Program-made: the position numbers and the translations under genes
Shown here: positions 34,923-46,228 of the stretch, in pieces
Layout: every line of letters starts with the position of its first letter
Position numbering within the stretch: position 1 is the stretch's first letter
Notes under the pieces: generated by a model
The model's input: only the letters and a program-made list of their open reading frames with translations
What the model was told of the DNA's origin: nothing
Databases searched by the model: none
Source of the DNA: Sclerodactyla briareus
Lineage: Eukaryota; Echinodermata; Holothuroidea; Dendrochirotida; Sclerodactylidae
Reading direction: 5' to 3'
Length of the DNA stretch: 64,000 nucleotides
NCBI GenBank assembly: GCA_026419785.1
Contig: JAODTK010005746.1
Span: 62,001 to 126,000 of the forward strand

Positions 34923-35075
34923 TTATTCAAATGGCAAGAGATACGAAAATCCAAAGAATTGATTTATTAATTTTCCGGCAGCAGTACCAATGCACCCTCC
35001 TGGGAAAGCCAATCCCCAGATGGGGAAACACTGCTCTACAAGTACAACATAAACCTGTCTTGTTATAACAGTCAC
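34923..35075 (-). CDS. Weak candidate terminal exon on the minus strand
   Basis: On the minus strand an acceptor (GATTGTTGCAG) is followed by 50 open codons in phase 0, closed by a TAA that is part of an AATAAA hexamer. The peptide is hydrophobic and Gly/Pro/Cys-containing in its middle (QCFPIWGLAFPGGCIGTAAG) and ends SYLLPFE. No family is recognised. A frame of this length after an AG is not rare, so support is weak. Confidence 0.2.
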   Translation of the reverse strand: MTVITRQVYVVLVEQCFPIWGLAFPGGCIGTAAGKLINQFFGFSYLLPFE

Positions 35076-35649
35076 CTGCAACAATCAGACGATGAGTATG
35101 ATGCAATCTGAACCAACAACGCAAAGACATCGGTCTTACGGACCAAATACAAGAGTTGAGGAGTTTACTTATGGCGTGTATGCGGATGATGATATAAACC
35201 TTCACTCATCACGAAATGGTTCTTCAGACCGCAACAATCGATTATCGAGGATGCAATAACTGGGTAAAAGTTGTGGGGTCTAAAGTATAAACATCATTAT
35301 TTACGGAGAATCTCATTGACGTTGGGTGGTCGCGACCCCCTCCCCCACACCTAATTCGAGTGGTTGCGGTTCCCGATCAATAATAAGCAGACATACCCCG
35401 GCCGTACATATAAAAACACATATCGCTGAATACGATCAGTAGAGTGAGTGACACGACCACGCACGCAGAGACAACAATGCACTATTGTTAGGAAATCCTT
35501 TTTGGTCTACCAATGTCAAAGCTGTAAATCTTAACGTTTATCACCTTTACTGACAATTGCAGTATGTATGATATTTTCGAATCACCGAAATGCTGCAATT
35601 GCTAGAGGAGATTAGTTTTGTAAGGAGTGCATGCCTTTCACATCCTGAT

Positions 35650-35925
35650 CGTCATTTTTTTTAATCGAGAGAGCTGGAATGTGAAATGAGACCTTTGAAT
35701 GAAGCTTGTGATGAATCATCAATAGGAAGTATGTAACATGATAGGTAATCGAGCGACGCCCGTATAAAAAACATTGACAGCTGTGGCCAGTTGGCGGCTC
35801 CAAGACGGATTCCACGCACCATGAACCTGAGATGTGCCATAGACGCCGTGGCATTTGCGTCGATTTTTTGGATTGATGCGGAGCCAACCACCGTGGTCGC
35901 GCTGCGCAAATATACACGTAGGCTA
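35650..35925 (-). pseudogene. Possible N-terminal half of the SLC35G1-like transporter
   Basis: Minus-strand frame with VVGSASIQKIDANATASMAH then LRFMVRGI, and after a short loop MFFIRASLDYLSCYIL; after a one-base shift near 35,725 it continues as SKVSFHIPAL. Spacing and a handful of residues (VGS, Lys, Asp, Ala, Arg; Phe-Ile-Arg..Leu; (I/V)-(T/S)-Phe..Pro) match TM1 to TM4 of the SLC35G1 pattern. It lies upstream of, and in the same orientation as, the C-terminal half at 29.6-30.4 kb, in the order expected for one gene with an intron of about 5.3 kb. Similarity is weak, and a TTTGCGCAG acceptor-like site precedes the region. Confidence 0.35.
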
Positions 35926-36125
35926 AATCTGGGTGATAACTCAATCTCTAAACTACGGGGAAATAATGTGTTTGTCTACACCCAAATAGATTACGCGTAC
36001 GAGAGCTTCCTCCTCCTCGTTAGATATCTGAATAGCCCATAATCTTTGGTTGGAAAAAGATGGATGGAGGCCACCTCTGGAGATATCATCCTTAAAACCG
36101 CTCACTGAACATTCGAGGCATTTCA

Positions 36126-36367
36126 TATGTAACATAATTAGGAACCCGACTCAGAATTACAGGCCGGCACGGATTTACAGCTCTCGCTTTATGTAGGCTA
36201 CAGACAAAAGGTAGCAATGTTTCTTAACATAAAGACGCGTTATGACAGGACCCTTCGATAGGTAGTCAAACGTTATACAATAAGTCGAATAAAAAATCAA
36301 TCAACCATCAATGCAGTTTACGAAGGAGGCCACAGCAGCAGTTTTTGTGTGCGCGCGTTTGTAGCAT
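36126..36367. other. No feature identified
   Basis: Sequence between the transporter-like piece and the GT microsatellite; no frame or repeat is supported. Confidence 0.35.
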
Positions 36368-36472
36368 GTGTGTGTGTGTGTGTGGTGTGTGTGTGTGTGT
36401 GTGTGGTGTGTGTGTGTGTACGTGTGTGTGTGTGCGCGCGCGCGTGTGTTTGTTTGTGTGTGTGTGTGTGTG
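36368..36472. repeat. (GT)n microsatellite with CG interruptions
   Basis: About 100 bases of alternating GT with GGTGTG slips and a GCGCGCGCG patch near 36,434. Alternating purine-pyrimidine, hence able to adopt Z-DNA. It creates spurious Cys-Val repeats. Confidence 0.95.
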
Positions 36473-36939
36473 GAAAGGGTGGGGGTTTTCAGGCCATTGA
36501 TGGAATGGAAAATAGTCATGTAGTCAACCTCCCAGTGCGAGGCGCTCCGGTGGAGATGGATATCCATGAGGTGCCCCGTCACTTTCTAAGCCGAGCGGCA
36601 CCGACAGTTGAGGCGTAACGTACTTTTTAGGGGGGCGGTGGGAATATTCCTCCAGATGTCAGGAATGGTACCTGACCTTTCTACGAAGTTGATGCATTCG
36701 TGTTGAAAATTACCCAAATCTCAATCTGTTTCGTATATTTCATTGCAGTTCATGTACATAACTGATGAAGGAACACTGGAGCGATGTTCATGAACATTTG
36801 CTGATGTTCAGTTATGAATGCTCCAATTACCGTAACTTCGCAGGTGTTCCCTGAATGTTTGGTTAATGTCCCCCCTTGGGCACTAGATTCAAATGACTTA
36901 CAAGTTCCGTGTAAGGTCTATGGGTAAAGGTAAAGGGGA

Positions 36940-37330
36940 ATCAGGGGTGTTTGGGAATTCGATCCTAGGACTCGATTTGGGCCCAGGACTAGCTGGCCGT
37001 GGTGTCAGATTTTCAAAACGTCGTAAACACTACAATAAGGCGTCATATCTCGCCTAGTAAAATAGAACTGTTCTATGCTTGGCTTCCACTGTTATATTTT
37101 GTCCCAGGATGAATTGAAATCACGCAAAATGTATCTCCTTTCCATTAGTATGCCTATTGGTAGTATTGATGGTAGGGTCTAATATTGCTTGGATAAACAG
37201 CTCCTTCAGGGTGTTCTGGGGATTTAAGGCCCCAATGAACCGATGTTGAGGCCTTGGGCCCATGATGTGAAATCATGCAAATGATTCCCTTTCTAGAATT
37301 TTATTTGCAAAGGCTGATGCGTGATCATGA
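36940..37330. repeat. Two diverged units of a repeat, interrupted by an insertion
   Basis: Unit 1 (GGGTGTTTGGGAATT ... TTTGGGCCCA | GGATGAATTGAAATCACGC ... TTTCCATTAG) and unit 2 (GGGTGTTCTGGGGATTT ... CTTGGGCCCATGATGTGAAA ... TTTCTAGAATTTTA) share the same order. In unit 1 the 119-bp repeat at 36,986-37,103 is wedged in after GGGCCCAGGA. Confidence 0.65.
36986..37103. mobile_element. ~119-bp dispersed repeat, copy B, with probable target duplication
   Basis: It matches 33,526-33,644 from GGACTAGCTGG to TATTTTGTC. CCCAGGA stands at both edges (36,983-36,989 and 37,103-37,109). Comparison with the next repeat unit, where GGGCCCATGATG is uninterrupted, indicates a 7-base target-site duplication. 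No terminal inverted repeats are visible, so a SINE-like or very short MITE origin are both possible. Copy A lacks a matching duplication. Confidence 0.65.
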
Positions 37331-37539
37331 TGATTCTCCAGCAGCCGTACCTTCGGGGGTTAAGGAATTTAAGAAGTCTTCTTCTAAAAGAGAGGAGTGT
37401 AAAATCGCGATTCCAAACTTTTAGATTGGCCCCAAGTGGAAATCTAGGAAGATGGAAAGTCAATCTCTCCTGCTATATTACTGTATGAGCGCTATACCCA
37501 TTTACCTAAGAGGCTAATTGTCAATAACCATGGTACGTA

Positions 37540-37631
37540 GAGATAATAATAATAATAATAATCATATAATAATAATTAATAATAATAATAAATAATAATA
37601 ATATAATAATAATAATAATAATAATAATAAC
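37540..37631. repeat. (AAT)n microsatellite, left of LINE fragment
   Basis: About 30 AAT/ATA units with slips. Its position directly before a LINE 3' end whose own tail is A-run plus AAT suggests it is the tail of an earlier insertion, or that the two insertions are linked. Confidence 0.9.
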
Positions 37632-37635
37632 AGCA

Positions 37636-38024
37636 AAGATCATGACTGGATCGTCGACAAAGAGACTAGATCTGCGACCATAGTAGATGTAGCCGTCCGT
37701 ACGTACGAACATTAGTACGGAAGGGAACGAGAAAAGATGACAAAGTACCAGGACCTGAAACTCGAAATACAGAGGAGTGGAACGTGAATGCCAGAGTGGT
37801 ACCTGTAGTTATCGGCGCACTAGGAGCTACCACACCCAGAATTTATCAACACATACTGAGCATACCTGGTATCACTAAGACGAAACCTTCTCAAACGGCC
37901 GCCACTCTGGGGCACCGCTCACATACTTCAGACGAACACTAGACCTCAGAATCCGGGTAGGATTCGAGGTCAAGGAAGAAGAAGAGATACACCAACCAAA
38001 GAGAGTTGTGGGAGAATGTAATTA
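37636..38024 (+). mobile_element. LINE 3' end: C-terminal part of RT polyprotein, frameshifted
   Basis: Successive plus-strand frames give HDWIVDKETRSATIVDVAV, EREKMTKYQDLKLEIQR, WNVNARVVPVVIGALGATT and TLDLRIRVGFEVKEEEE, ending in TAA at 38,022-38,024. This is the well-known C-terminal module of a group of invertebrate non-LTR polyproteins: 'D(V/I)A.P', 'EK..KYQDL..E(I/V)', 'V.P(V/I)V(I/V)GALG', 'LQK.ALLGTA.ILRK.L'. The Gly-Thr-Ala-His-Ile-Leu words are present near 37,910-37,930 in another frame. An in-frame stop (near 37,711) and at least two frameshifts mark it as non-functional or read-error-bearing. The RT catalytic part is absent: a 5'-truncated insertion. Confidence 0.75.
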
Positions 38025-38101
38025 AAAAAAAAAAAAAAAAAAAATAATAATAATAATAAAATAATAATCATAAATAAAATTAATAATAATAATAATAATG
38101 A
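38025..38101 (+). repeat. LINE tail: poly(A) plus (AAT)n
   Basis: An A run of about 20 follows directly after the stop codon of the LINE fragment and passes into AAT repeats, the expected 3' tail of the inserted copy on the plus strand. Confidence 0.85.
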
Positions 38102-38708
38102 TTACAGCTATTATATAAAGCCTTCCCGTTGAAGCGCTCGAATTTTATTGACACTATTTGTTCATTGCAGGTCAGTACCTGATTTGCTTACGTGATCTAC
38201 CCATAATTCCATATTTCACCGGCGCGGTATCTCGGGGTTCAATCTCTGATGCGAGAGGCAAAGAAGGAGAACCATGGCAGAATGGGCAGCTAAATAAGGT
38301 TTTAAATTAGTAAGTATCATCTACCCCTACTTCTGCTCGCAAGTATACCCTGACAAAAGTAGATTTGTTGTATTTGACGCCGCATTACACAAATGGTTAA
38401 ATGGAATATATAAATAAGTTCCATAAACCTGAGCTACTGGATTTTTTGTCGTCAGCAGAAATATTCTCTATTGTGTTGACTACTCCTCTTCGCGGAAATG
38501 TGGATTCCACATTCATAATGCATCCGCACTTATAGAATTCCAGCCCGAAGGTGAGATACCATAAAGTACTTCGTATGCGAATCACCATGAGCATGGGATG
38601 GGAAAATGTTCTCAAATGCTGTTTCCAATTTTTCAGAGATGGGTATGAAGACAGAATGGAACGAGCACTGCGTAAACAAAATTACCACCAGTGTGGCATT
38701 GATCCGCA

Positions 38709-39139
38709 TTGACGCCGCATTGATGCCGCATTGATGCCGCAACACCTGCAATGGGTTCTATGGAATATCTTCCTCGTAAAGCTAATCCAATGTCCGTATG
38801 CTTTAGCTGCTTTCATTTTTATGGACTTCATCAACATTTGTTGGAATTTATTCGCTTAATTCTAAAAAAACGAAAAAAAAAAAACGAAAAAATGCGACTT
38901 TTGTATTCATACCGCTAAGGGGGTTAGGATTCATATATCGAATGTAGTGTGTGGTATAGATGTGAAAAATCGTATATGTTGCCAGAGCGAAGGTTTGTAT
39001 TTTTTAGAAGGGATCATACGGTGTGATGAGATGAAAAGGTCATAAATATTGAGTAGGAACTCATGAATGAGGACGCTGAATTGTTTCATGTGGATCCATG
39101 GAAACAATTTGCCGTTATGCGGCATCAATGCCGCGTTGG
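38709..39139. repeat. Inverted pair of (GCCGCATTGAT)n words
   Basis: GACGCCGCATTGATGCCGCA and one more 11-base unit at 38,710-38,742 are the inverted complement of TGCGGCATCAATGCCGC at 39,118-39,134. They bracket about 370 bases, suggesting foldback ends of a short element. Confidence 0.6.
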
Positions 39140-39600
39140 TACGCGAGGTACTTTTTCACCTTCCCAGTTTCATCCCATCTTATTTTGATACTGTTGGCTG
39201 CTATTGAACTCACGGTCCCTATATCTCTGCAAACCAGCTCAGCTCATTTAGACACGTTTCATGATTATATACTCGCATAAATCCACCATTTATGGTGTCT
39301 TTCCGCATACGGAATCCGCATCTATGGAATCCTATCCTACGTCGCATCCGCATTATTGGAATTCTGCCCTATAGGCTATCCATAGATGCGGTCACGGTGC
39401 CGTATGCAGGTATGGATGTAATTCGCAATTTTTGCGAGAGAGATATAGGAGAGAATATAGGCTTATGACGGGAGCAATATTGGCGGAGCCAACAAATAAC
39501 GCAAAATTGTTTCATGAGAAAGATATTACATAACATCAATTTGCAGTGATACAGCATTAATGCCACTTAGTACCCAAGGCAAGCCTACTCGGTGTTTATT
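38930..39600. mobile_element. Diverged copies of the 'CATAGATGCG' MITE family
   Basis: CCGCATCTATGGAATCCTA (about 39,319-39,337) and, shortly after, AGGCTATCCATAGATGCGG (39,372-39,390) are right and left ends of the family seen intact at 58.8-60.0 kb. The left-hand body shows TGTGAAAAATCGTATAT and GAAGGTTTGTATTTTTTAGA, eroded forms of the family's TGTGAAAATCACATAT and GAACGTTTGTTTCAGAAGA. Confidence 0.5.
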
Positions 39601-40840
39601 CCATTTCGTTTGAATGCATGTATTTCTAAACCGTAGAGACTAGTTAGAATTAGAAACATCAGGCATATCCTTGGAACGCCGCCGTTTAGCCTAATCTCTT
39701 CCAAAATCTTTCAACACATCAATCTGTTGGAGTGAAAATCTAGGTGAGCCTTGACAGATCAAGAATGGAGGAAGGGAGGAAGGTGTATGTATTCGTTTGT
39801 GTTAGAAACATTTTTCATGAGAGTGCCAATTAATCGTTCTGTAGGCACGCACAGTCGGACGGCGAGTCTCTGTCTGGGTATTAGAATCCGTTTTTTCACC
39901 ATATAAACAATCATGTCATTTAGTAGTAAGACGACCATGTTATAGGAGGATTGTTTGCGCCACGAGACACAGTCGTCACTCTGTTTGACCACCGACATGA
40001 TCATTCTCCGGACCAGGTCTCAGGGATTTTCGAAAATCGAGTTCATGAATCACATGCATTTTCCGGAGTATCTCTCTGAGAGGCAATGCCAGTAATAATC
40101 ATGTTCGGTCGTCAAGAAAGTTCTACATGTAACTGAAAAGTGAGATTATTAGCCCATGCAGCGATCCAGTCACAGATGTATTTTACCTGCAGAGGAACTG
40201 CTGTCATGCTCTGTGGCCTCACGCTGTTATCTCCCAACGATCACCCCAGTTGACACCATGCCACTTTCCGTCATGAAGCTCCTATTGTAAAAAAAAAATG
40301 TATCAATCGTACTAATTAAATCACGAAGGTGTTATTTCCGGGATTTTCCCAACGCAAACGATCTGCACAAATGGCATATACCCATCTCGTGTTACGTATA
40401 GTAGCACTTACTGATAGAAAGTAGAACTCAGTCAACAGTGTGAGCGCCCTGGAATACACCTGCCGGACACATTACTGATATATAATTCAGGCTAATATGG
40501 ATTATTCAGAAATGTCATGTTGATAGGCAAATGAATTATGCAATTTAAGTTGCTACCAATCAATTTTGAGATTTCATTATGATTGATACCGGTACTGCAT
40601 GTAAACATTCAACAGATGGACGTAGTCTGAATTTGAGTTTGCGATGAATTGTATGGTCTTCATTTGACCCAGGAATTGACGAAACTAAGCTTCTCTCTTT
40701 GTCCCTCTCTTCAAGTCTAGGCTGAAAGCACGCTCTTGCAAACGGGCTCCGTGATCTGTAGTTCCTATTTTTTCTGTAAAGCACTTCAGATCGTTGCTCT
40801 CTGTGAGTTGTATTCAGCGCTCTTATTTTTTTTATTGCTC
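39601..40840. other. No feature identified
   Basis: Unique-looking sequence with unrecognised short frames. Nothing supported as gene, RNA or repeat. Confidence 0.4.
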
Positions 40841-40878
40841 GTATTATTATTATTATTATTAGTATATTATTATTATTA

Positions 40879-40922
<44 letters not shown>

Positions 40923-40926
40923 GTAT
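40841..40926. repeat. (ATT)n microsatellite
   Basis: About 28 ATT units with minor slips. It could be the tail of a minus-strand LINE, but no LINE protein was recognised on its right-hand side. Confidence 0.95.
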
Positions 40927-41390
40927 TTAAAAGGCACTAATGGTGTAATTATATCAGTTAGCGCTGTTACTTGGTAAATTCCATATATTATGTTTTATTC
41001 TTCGATTAACGAATGCAGCAACTCGGGACGTAATTAGTGATACCTCTTATAGGCCTATTCGTTTCAGGGACCCTCCGGTGTCCCATGCCCACTTTAGGTC
41101 GCAGGTCGATGAAAAAAAATCCTGTATCAAATATCCAACCTAGAGAGATTTTCAGCCAAACTAAATCCCGAAATATCCGGATCTATTTTTTACTCCCTCA
41201 TGCAGAGTACAAGAGCAACGAGGAGGATTCTGGCATATTCCGGAGTAGGCACGGCTTAGGAGTAAGGCTTGCAAAATTCTACCCGTCGAACCCCGACTCG
41301 GACACTAAACGAACCTCGGTCTATGTATCATGTTGGACAAGACTAGCGTGACACCAATTCGGAAGGTAACGAAATCGACAGTACATAGCT

Positions 41391-41812
41391 GTAAGGCTGG
41401 GATTCCTTGTTGAGTGCATGCGTGTCCGGATGGATGTGGAAATCACATATTTACGAATGTTTGTTTCAGAAGAGAAACACTATAAGTATAAAACGGGAAC
41501 ATACCATGGAGATGGCGCACAGCCATGTATATTGTCGTTAATCGGCTGTCAGTATTGCCTGATTGCATAGAATACATTCGGAGGTTGGATACTCATCCGT
41601 TACGCATGGTAAATGGTACATGGGCTTATTTCACCTATTTAGTGTTGATTTGCTTTCATTTAGAAATGTTTTTGCCTCTGTGGAACGAATATTTATTGTT
41701 CCATACTAAATAGGACACATTCAGACACTGGACCTCATATCAGCTCACGTGAATTCGCGATTTTTCAAATGCGTACCAGAACCGCAAAAATAACAATGGA
41801 ATCACAGCCTAA
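41391..41812. mobile_element. Solo copy of the 'CATAGATGCG' MITE family
   Basis: The left end TAAGGCTGGGATTCC and right end GGAATCACAGCCTAA are inverted complements with 13 of 15 matching. The body follows the family order: AAATCACATATTTACGAA, GTTTGTTTCAGAAGAGAAA, CACTATAAGT, GCCATGTATATTGTCGT, ACGCATGGTAAATGGTACAT, TTTCACCTATTTAGTGTTG, ACATTCAGACACTGGACC, GCGATTTTTCAAATGCG. It is about 420 bp with no transposase. Confidence 0.75.
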
Positions 41813-42389
41813 AGATATCAGAAAGTCTACTACTTCGTAAAAATAACGTTCGATTGTATTGAGAATCCTTTATTTAAAAACATTGTTCGGTAATATAGAA
41901 AATGAAATAAAGTGAAGTATAGGTTCAAGAGATCTACAAGAAATCTATAGGTTCGCTTCATATAAGGCGAAGTTAAAAAAATATCTGGTAATGAGGCCAA
42001 GGAACCTGCATTACAAAAAAAAAAAAAACTACTATCTTTCTGGACAAGCCGAAACGAGTTTTGCACAATGTCGACGACTTTGAAAATAAGTAATCAATCA
42101 AGAATGAAATTATTATCCATGACATTGAAAGTCCCATGATTTTCGCTCAGCAATCCTTACAGAGAGGATACGGTGTGAGGCGTTGTTCCCCGACAAAAAT
42201 TATAATTGTCAAGTTCAATGTTAATAGTCCACTTTGGGCTACGAAAATTGAAGTACATGCAGCTAATTATATTTCATACTGACAGATAATAATGTGTGAA
42301 AGTTTTGGAAAGTGTTTATACTCACATATATCCATACAATATGCTTAGGCGGTGATATTTATATCCACACGCTAACTGGACAACTCTAG
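41813..42389. other. No feature identified
   Basis: Non-repetitive A/T-rich sequence without a supported frame. Confidence 0.35.
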
Positions 42390-43245
42390 AGAGACACCTG
42401 GTGTTTTTACACAGTTGTTAGCTTCGCGCTAATCATTGTACTTTTCCAGGTATGGATCTCGGCTGGATTCAATTAATTAATGGTTATGATTCAGGCCCCT
42501 GGAAGTCACAGTAATGTGTCTAGTAACCGTAAGGTGGGGCGATGACGTGAGGTCATGTTATTTTCGACTCGAATCAAATGAGAATTACTTTACACGGAAC
42601 AATCGAGTTCATCTTCATATAATAACATGGTAATCCGATTCTCGATCTGGACTAACCTTTCAATGCACCTGGTGTTGTAACATAGTTGTTAGTTTCACAC
42701 AACTCCTCCAGCCAGGCTCTCCATGTGATATCACTGATTGTTAGCGTCAATCCTGTCCGCAAGAGATGTGCAATATCAGTAAATAGAAACAGTATATTGT
42801 GGACACTACGTTGTTCCAGGACTATATGCATGAGGAGGCCATAACTTTCGGAATTCATATTTTGCAATCTTATTAAACAAGATGCCATGGCACAGGTATC
42901 TCACCTTTCAATTTGTACCAGTTGAGTGTAGGGAATATGCATAATGAGATTACCTGTTTTCCAACAAGCGAGTTTTTTATCTTCAATCACATGGAAACCG
43001 ACATTCTCGTTCTGGACTAACATATTCATGCCTCTGGTGTTGTAATACAATTGTAGCAATTGTTTGTTTCCCACAACCCTCGCCTCCAGCCAGGCTCTCC
43101 ATGTGCTATCACTAATTGTTAGCGTCAATTCTTCCCGCAATAGCTGTGCTATATGGTGCCAGTGAAATATGAACATATATTGTTGGCAATGACGGCTCCA
43201 GGAATACATACACGAGGAGACAAGAAAACTCCTGTAATTCATATT
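42390..43245. repeat. Tandem duplication, 378-bp offset, with a partial third unit
   Basis: The GCCAGGCTCTCCATGTG word is at 42,711 and 43,089. Flanking blocks match in order: a (C)CTGGTGTTGTAA block, a TTGTTTGTTTC-like block, ATCACT(G/A)ATTGTTAGCGTC, a GAGGAG word and AATTCATATTT. A vestige of the left part (CACCTGGTGTTTTTACACAG) is at 42,395. On the minus strand both copies keep an open frame for about 65 codons sharing LTLTISD(I/S)TWRAWLE, and each run reaches a donor-like GAAAG/GT (42,657 and 42,905), but in different phases. That weakens a duplicated-exon reading. Function unknown. Confidence 0.75.
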
Positions 43246-43525
43246 TGCAAGCAGAAGACGCTCTATAACATAAACGTGTCTTCGTGCCGTTCGAGCAGTT
43301 TCGTAATAAATTAGCGAGCCAAAGAGTCATCAGTCCTAATATATACCGAGGGGTTACTTTAAACAGGGTTCGAAGCTGCTTATTACCATAACTCATTATA
43401 ATATTTGTTTACTTTTCGGAGCGTTGTATCTTTGTGTAACGTTAGGTGATTTGAGATATGCAAGCTCAATGACATCTACACTGTGTCGTCTTTCGTAACG
43501 TTTTGTCTCCCGAACTGTCGGAATG

Positions 43526-43720
43526 AACAGGGGCGTCGGAGCGTTTCGAAAAGTTTAGGGGGGGGGGGGAGGCACATCAATGAGCGAATGACCATCCTTA
43601 GCGGAGCGCCACCATCGGTTGGCGCGGATCGTACACCGAAAATTTCAGATTTTCAACTATCCAGATCTACGGAAACGGCACTTTTGCCAAGCTCAATAGC
43701 AACCATTTACATGTGTGATT
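43526..43720. repeat. G-run repeat with GCGCCACC hairpin
   Basis: AGGGGCGTCGGAGCG is followed by a 12-base G run (43,558-43,569), then GGCACATCAATGAG, and the hairpin GCGCCACCATCGGTTGGCGC at 43,606-43,625. The same hairpin recurs at 52,170 and 30,804, and the GGGGCGTCG opening at 50,924. Confidence 0.6.
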
Positions 43721-45686
43721 TGAGTAAAGACAGACAAAAAAGTTGGCCCTGTGAATACTAAGATTATTTACCAAGTATCACACATGGTATTTTTGTTCTA
43801 TTTCTACTCTGGCTTGTTGCGTGGGATCCAGGGGGTTCTAACGAACGGTACCCTGGTGGGATGAAGAGAAAAGCCATAGGCTTACAGGACCACTCAACTT
43901 TGGGAGCAGAAAATTTGTACACCACCCCCACGATATTACGGTCATTGGAAACTTTGCTTTTTCGCTTCCCAAATTTTCCACGAAATTTTGCCGAATTTGC
44001 ATCTCAGAAGAAGGGGGTGGGGGGGGGGGGCAGTCTGCCACAAGGACCTGAATAATCGGAGAGTGACGAAATTATTCGGATCATCACATCGCATATTTAG
44101 CCACAAACGCATGGAGAAAAAACGCATTGCGGGGTAATAAGAAGCATGGGTAATCCTTCCACTCAGGCCCTAGTCGGGTCCAGTTCTTTACCTGGGGTCC
44201 GCTTCTGGAATTAGTGGACTTGAGGCAATTTCCGACGCGATTAATGTTTGGTTATACAAACATTGAATCAGTTCAGAGTAATACAAAATTGGGCATGTAC
44301 CTATTATTTGTATTACGGCCCCCCCGGAAAAGTGGGGGGGGGGGCAAAACGATATATTCCCCCTAAACACTTTTAAAAGTGGGGGGACATGTCCCCCGTC
44401 CCCCACCTGTTGACGCCCATGGGAATGAAAAGAAAAAAACACACATGTTAAACAGGAGGTAGATTTTACAGCGGTTTCTGTCAATAAACTCGATAGACGC
44501 CTGACATTGTACAAAACACGTTAAGAGGTATAGCCCCTCCCCCACACCCCCCCGCTCCATCTCGGCGGTTGGGATAGTCCAGGGGAAGTTGTCAAGATGT
44601 TGGCATGTCGAACAAGCGGCTCTGCGAGTCATGATTCACGTCATCATCGTCCAGTAGTAATTTGGGACAGTACTAAATTAGGGTAGTAGCTTTGAGGGTA
44701 CAGACTATTTAGCCCCTTTTTGTTGGGGGGGGGGTCGAATTGCCCATACATTTTTGCAAATGACCCCACCTAGATGTGCAGTAAAGGGGCTATTTTCAGG
44801 CAATGAATATTTCCTGTGTAAATATATATAATGTGTGTGTAGCCGACAGTATGGGAGACACATTCTGCCAGGGCCCTGAGTGATTATTATATTTTTAGTG
44901 AGCAGATGAAGAGCATGGCATGTATGGACTGCAGTTATGATAGGACTTGTAATAGCTGGTCATATTTCACCAGACTAGAAATATTCACACATTGACAGAT
45001 TGGTTCTGCTCCGTCCGTACTAAATCCTTGCTTTCTCAGTCCAAAAGTTCTCTAAAAAAAATAAACTGGGATATCTTACCTCTCATGGTAACAAATATAA
45101 AAAAATTAAACAGATGTGCCTACTGATGACGTTTCCACGGCTCGCGTCAGAAAATTCCATTCGGACACCGGCACGTGTACTGCTATATAGCGCAACAGTG
45201 CAAAGCTGTTGTTAAGGTTACAATACTGATTCCGAATTGACCACAAGGGTTGACAAGAACGTATCTTGCGTTACGGCGCAATGACATAAATCACTCATCC
45301 CTTTCCTACAAACCATTCGGTCAACCGATTTTGTGATATCGGGAAAAGGGTAAAATTACATTTCATCGGGGGCATTCTTGGGTGGTGGAATCGACAAATT
45401 GACGCCTGTGGTATTGGAGACAGACTGTTAGACACCAGCTTGGTATTTTTAAAATTGGAAGCCCTCCACCGATTATAAATACGATATTAAGATATAATCC
45501 TATTTGAGACCCTATTTGAGAACTTTAATAAAGTGGATACCCAATCTGACAATCTGCACCCCGTCTACCTCATTTATATATGCACCCTTTACCCAGAAAA
45601 ATGTTTCCTATTTAATCAAGACAAAATTCTTATCAGTTTTTTCTAGTATCCTATTCCCTACCATGGTAGCCAATGCCGTGTTTCTT
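43721..45686. other. Repeat debris with G/C runs, no gene
   Basis: G or C runs near 44,022-44,033, 44,320-44,342 and 44,725. The block at 44,318-44,412 has C run, G run, AAAACGATATATTCCCCC and a CCCCCACCTGTTGACGCCC end, a typical mobile G-run repeat. No coding potential is recognised. Confidence 0.45.
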
Positions 45687-45725
45687 TTTTTTTTTTTTTT
45701 TTTTTTTTTTTTGTTTTTTTTTTTT
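45687..45725. repeat. Poly(T) tract
   Basis: About 37 Ts with a single G and two early non-T bases. It could be the tail of a minus-strand retroposed sequence lying to the right, but no body could be identified. Confidence 0.85.
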
Positions 45726-46182
45726 ATAAGGGATATTTTAATGGGTTGAGTGTGTGAATCTAATCTCTAAATAAACCCAGTATCGTTATTCATACAACAA
45801 TAGCGTAGCCGATTGCATGGCCGCGTGGTGAAAATCCGCGCCATTAACAGAATAATGGCTACGAATAGTGGTATTAGATATCTTTCCTTGCTTTTTCACT
45901 TTCAAATGGCAAAACACAATTGCATTTCGTAGAGTTGCTGAAGTGTATCGCCCTCTTAATTTGAAAAACTTATATGGCGTCAGTAACATGCGCTGTAGAA
46001 TGCTTCACACACCCATGCTTTAACTGATCACACTTAGTATGAATTCTCTTTCGTCTATATAGTATTCCCAGCACGTTTTAGGTTCTTCAACATCAGTAAA
46101 AACCTGTGACAAGATTCAACCTTTTATTTCTTTTCGTTGTTGATTCCTTGACGAAGTCAGAGGGATCTATGCACGTCACGTC

Positions 46183-46211
46183 GTGTGTGTGTGTGTGTGT
46201 ATGTGTGTGTG
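46183..46211. repeat. (GT)n microsatellite before the satellite array
   Basis: Alternating GT with one AT interruption, 18 bases before the first satellite unit. Confidence 0.9.
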
Positions 46212-46228
46212 ATTGTGACGCCCAGCTT

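Noticed and set aside
36301-36618. Cys-Val and His-Thr repeat proteins
   Set aside because: Translations of a GT microsatellite.
45726-46090. Processed pseudogene body next to the poly(T) tract
   Set aside because: Minus-strand translations give no recognisable protein and no target duplication was seen.
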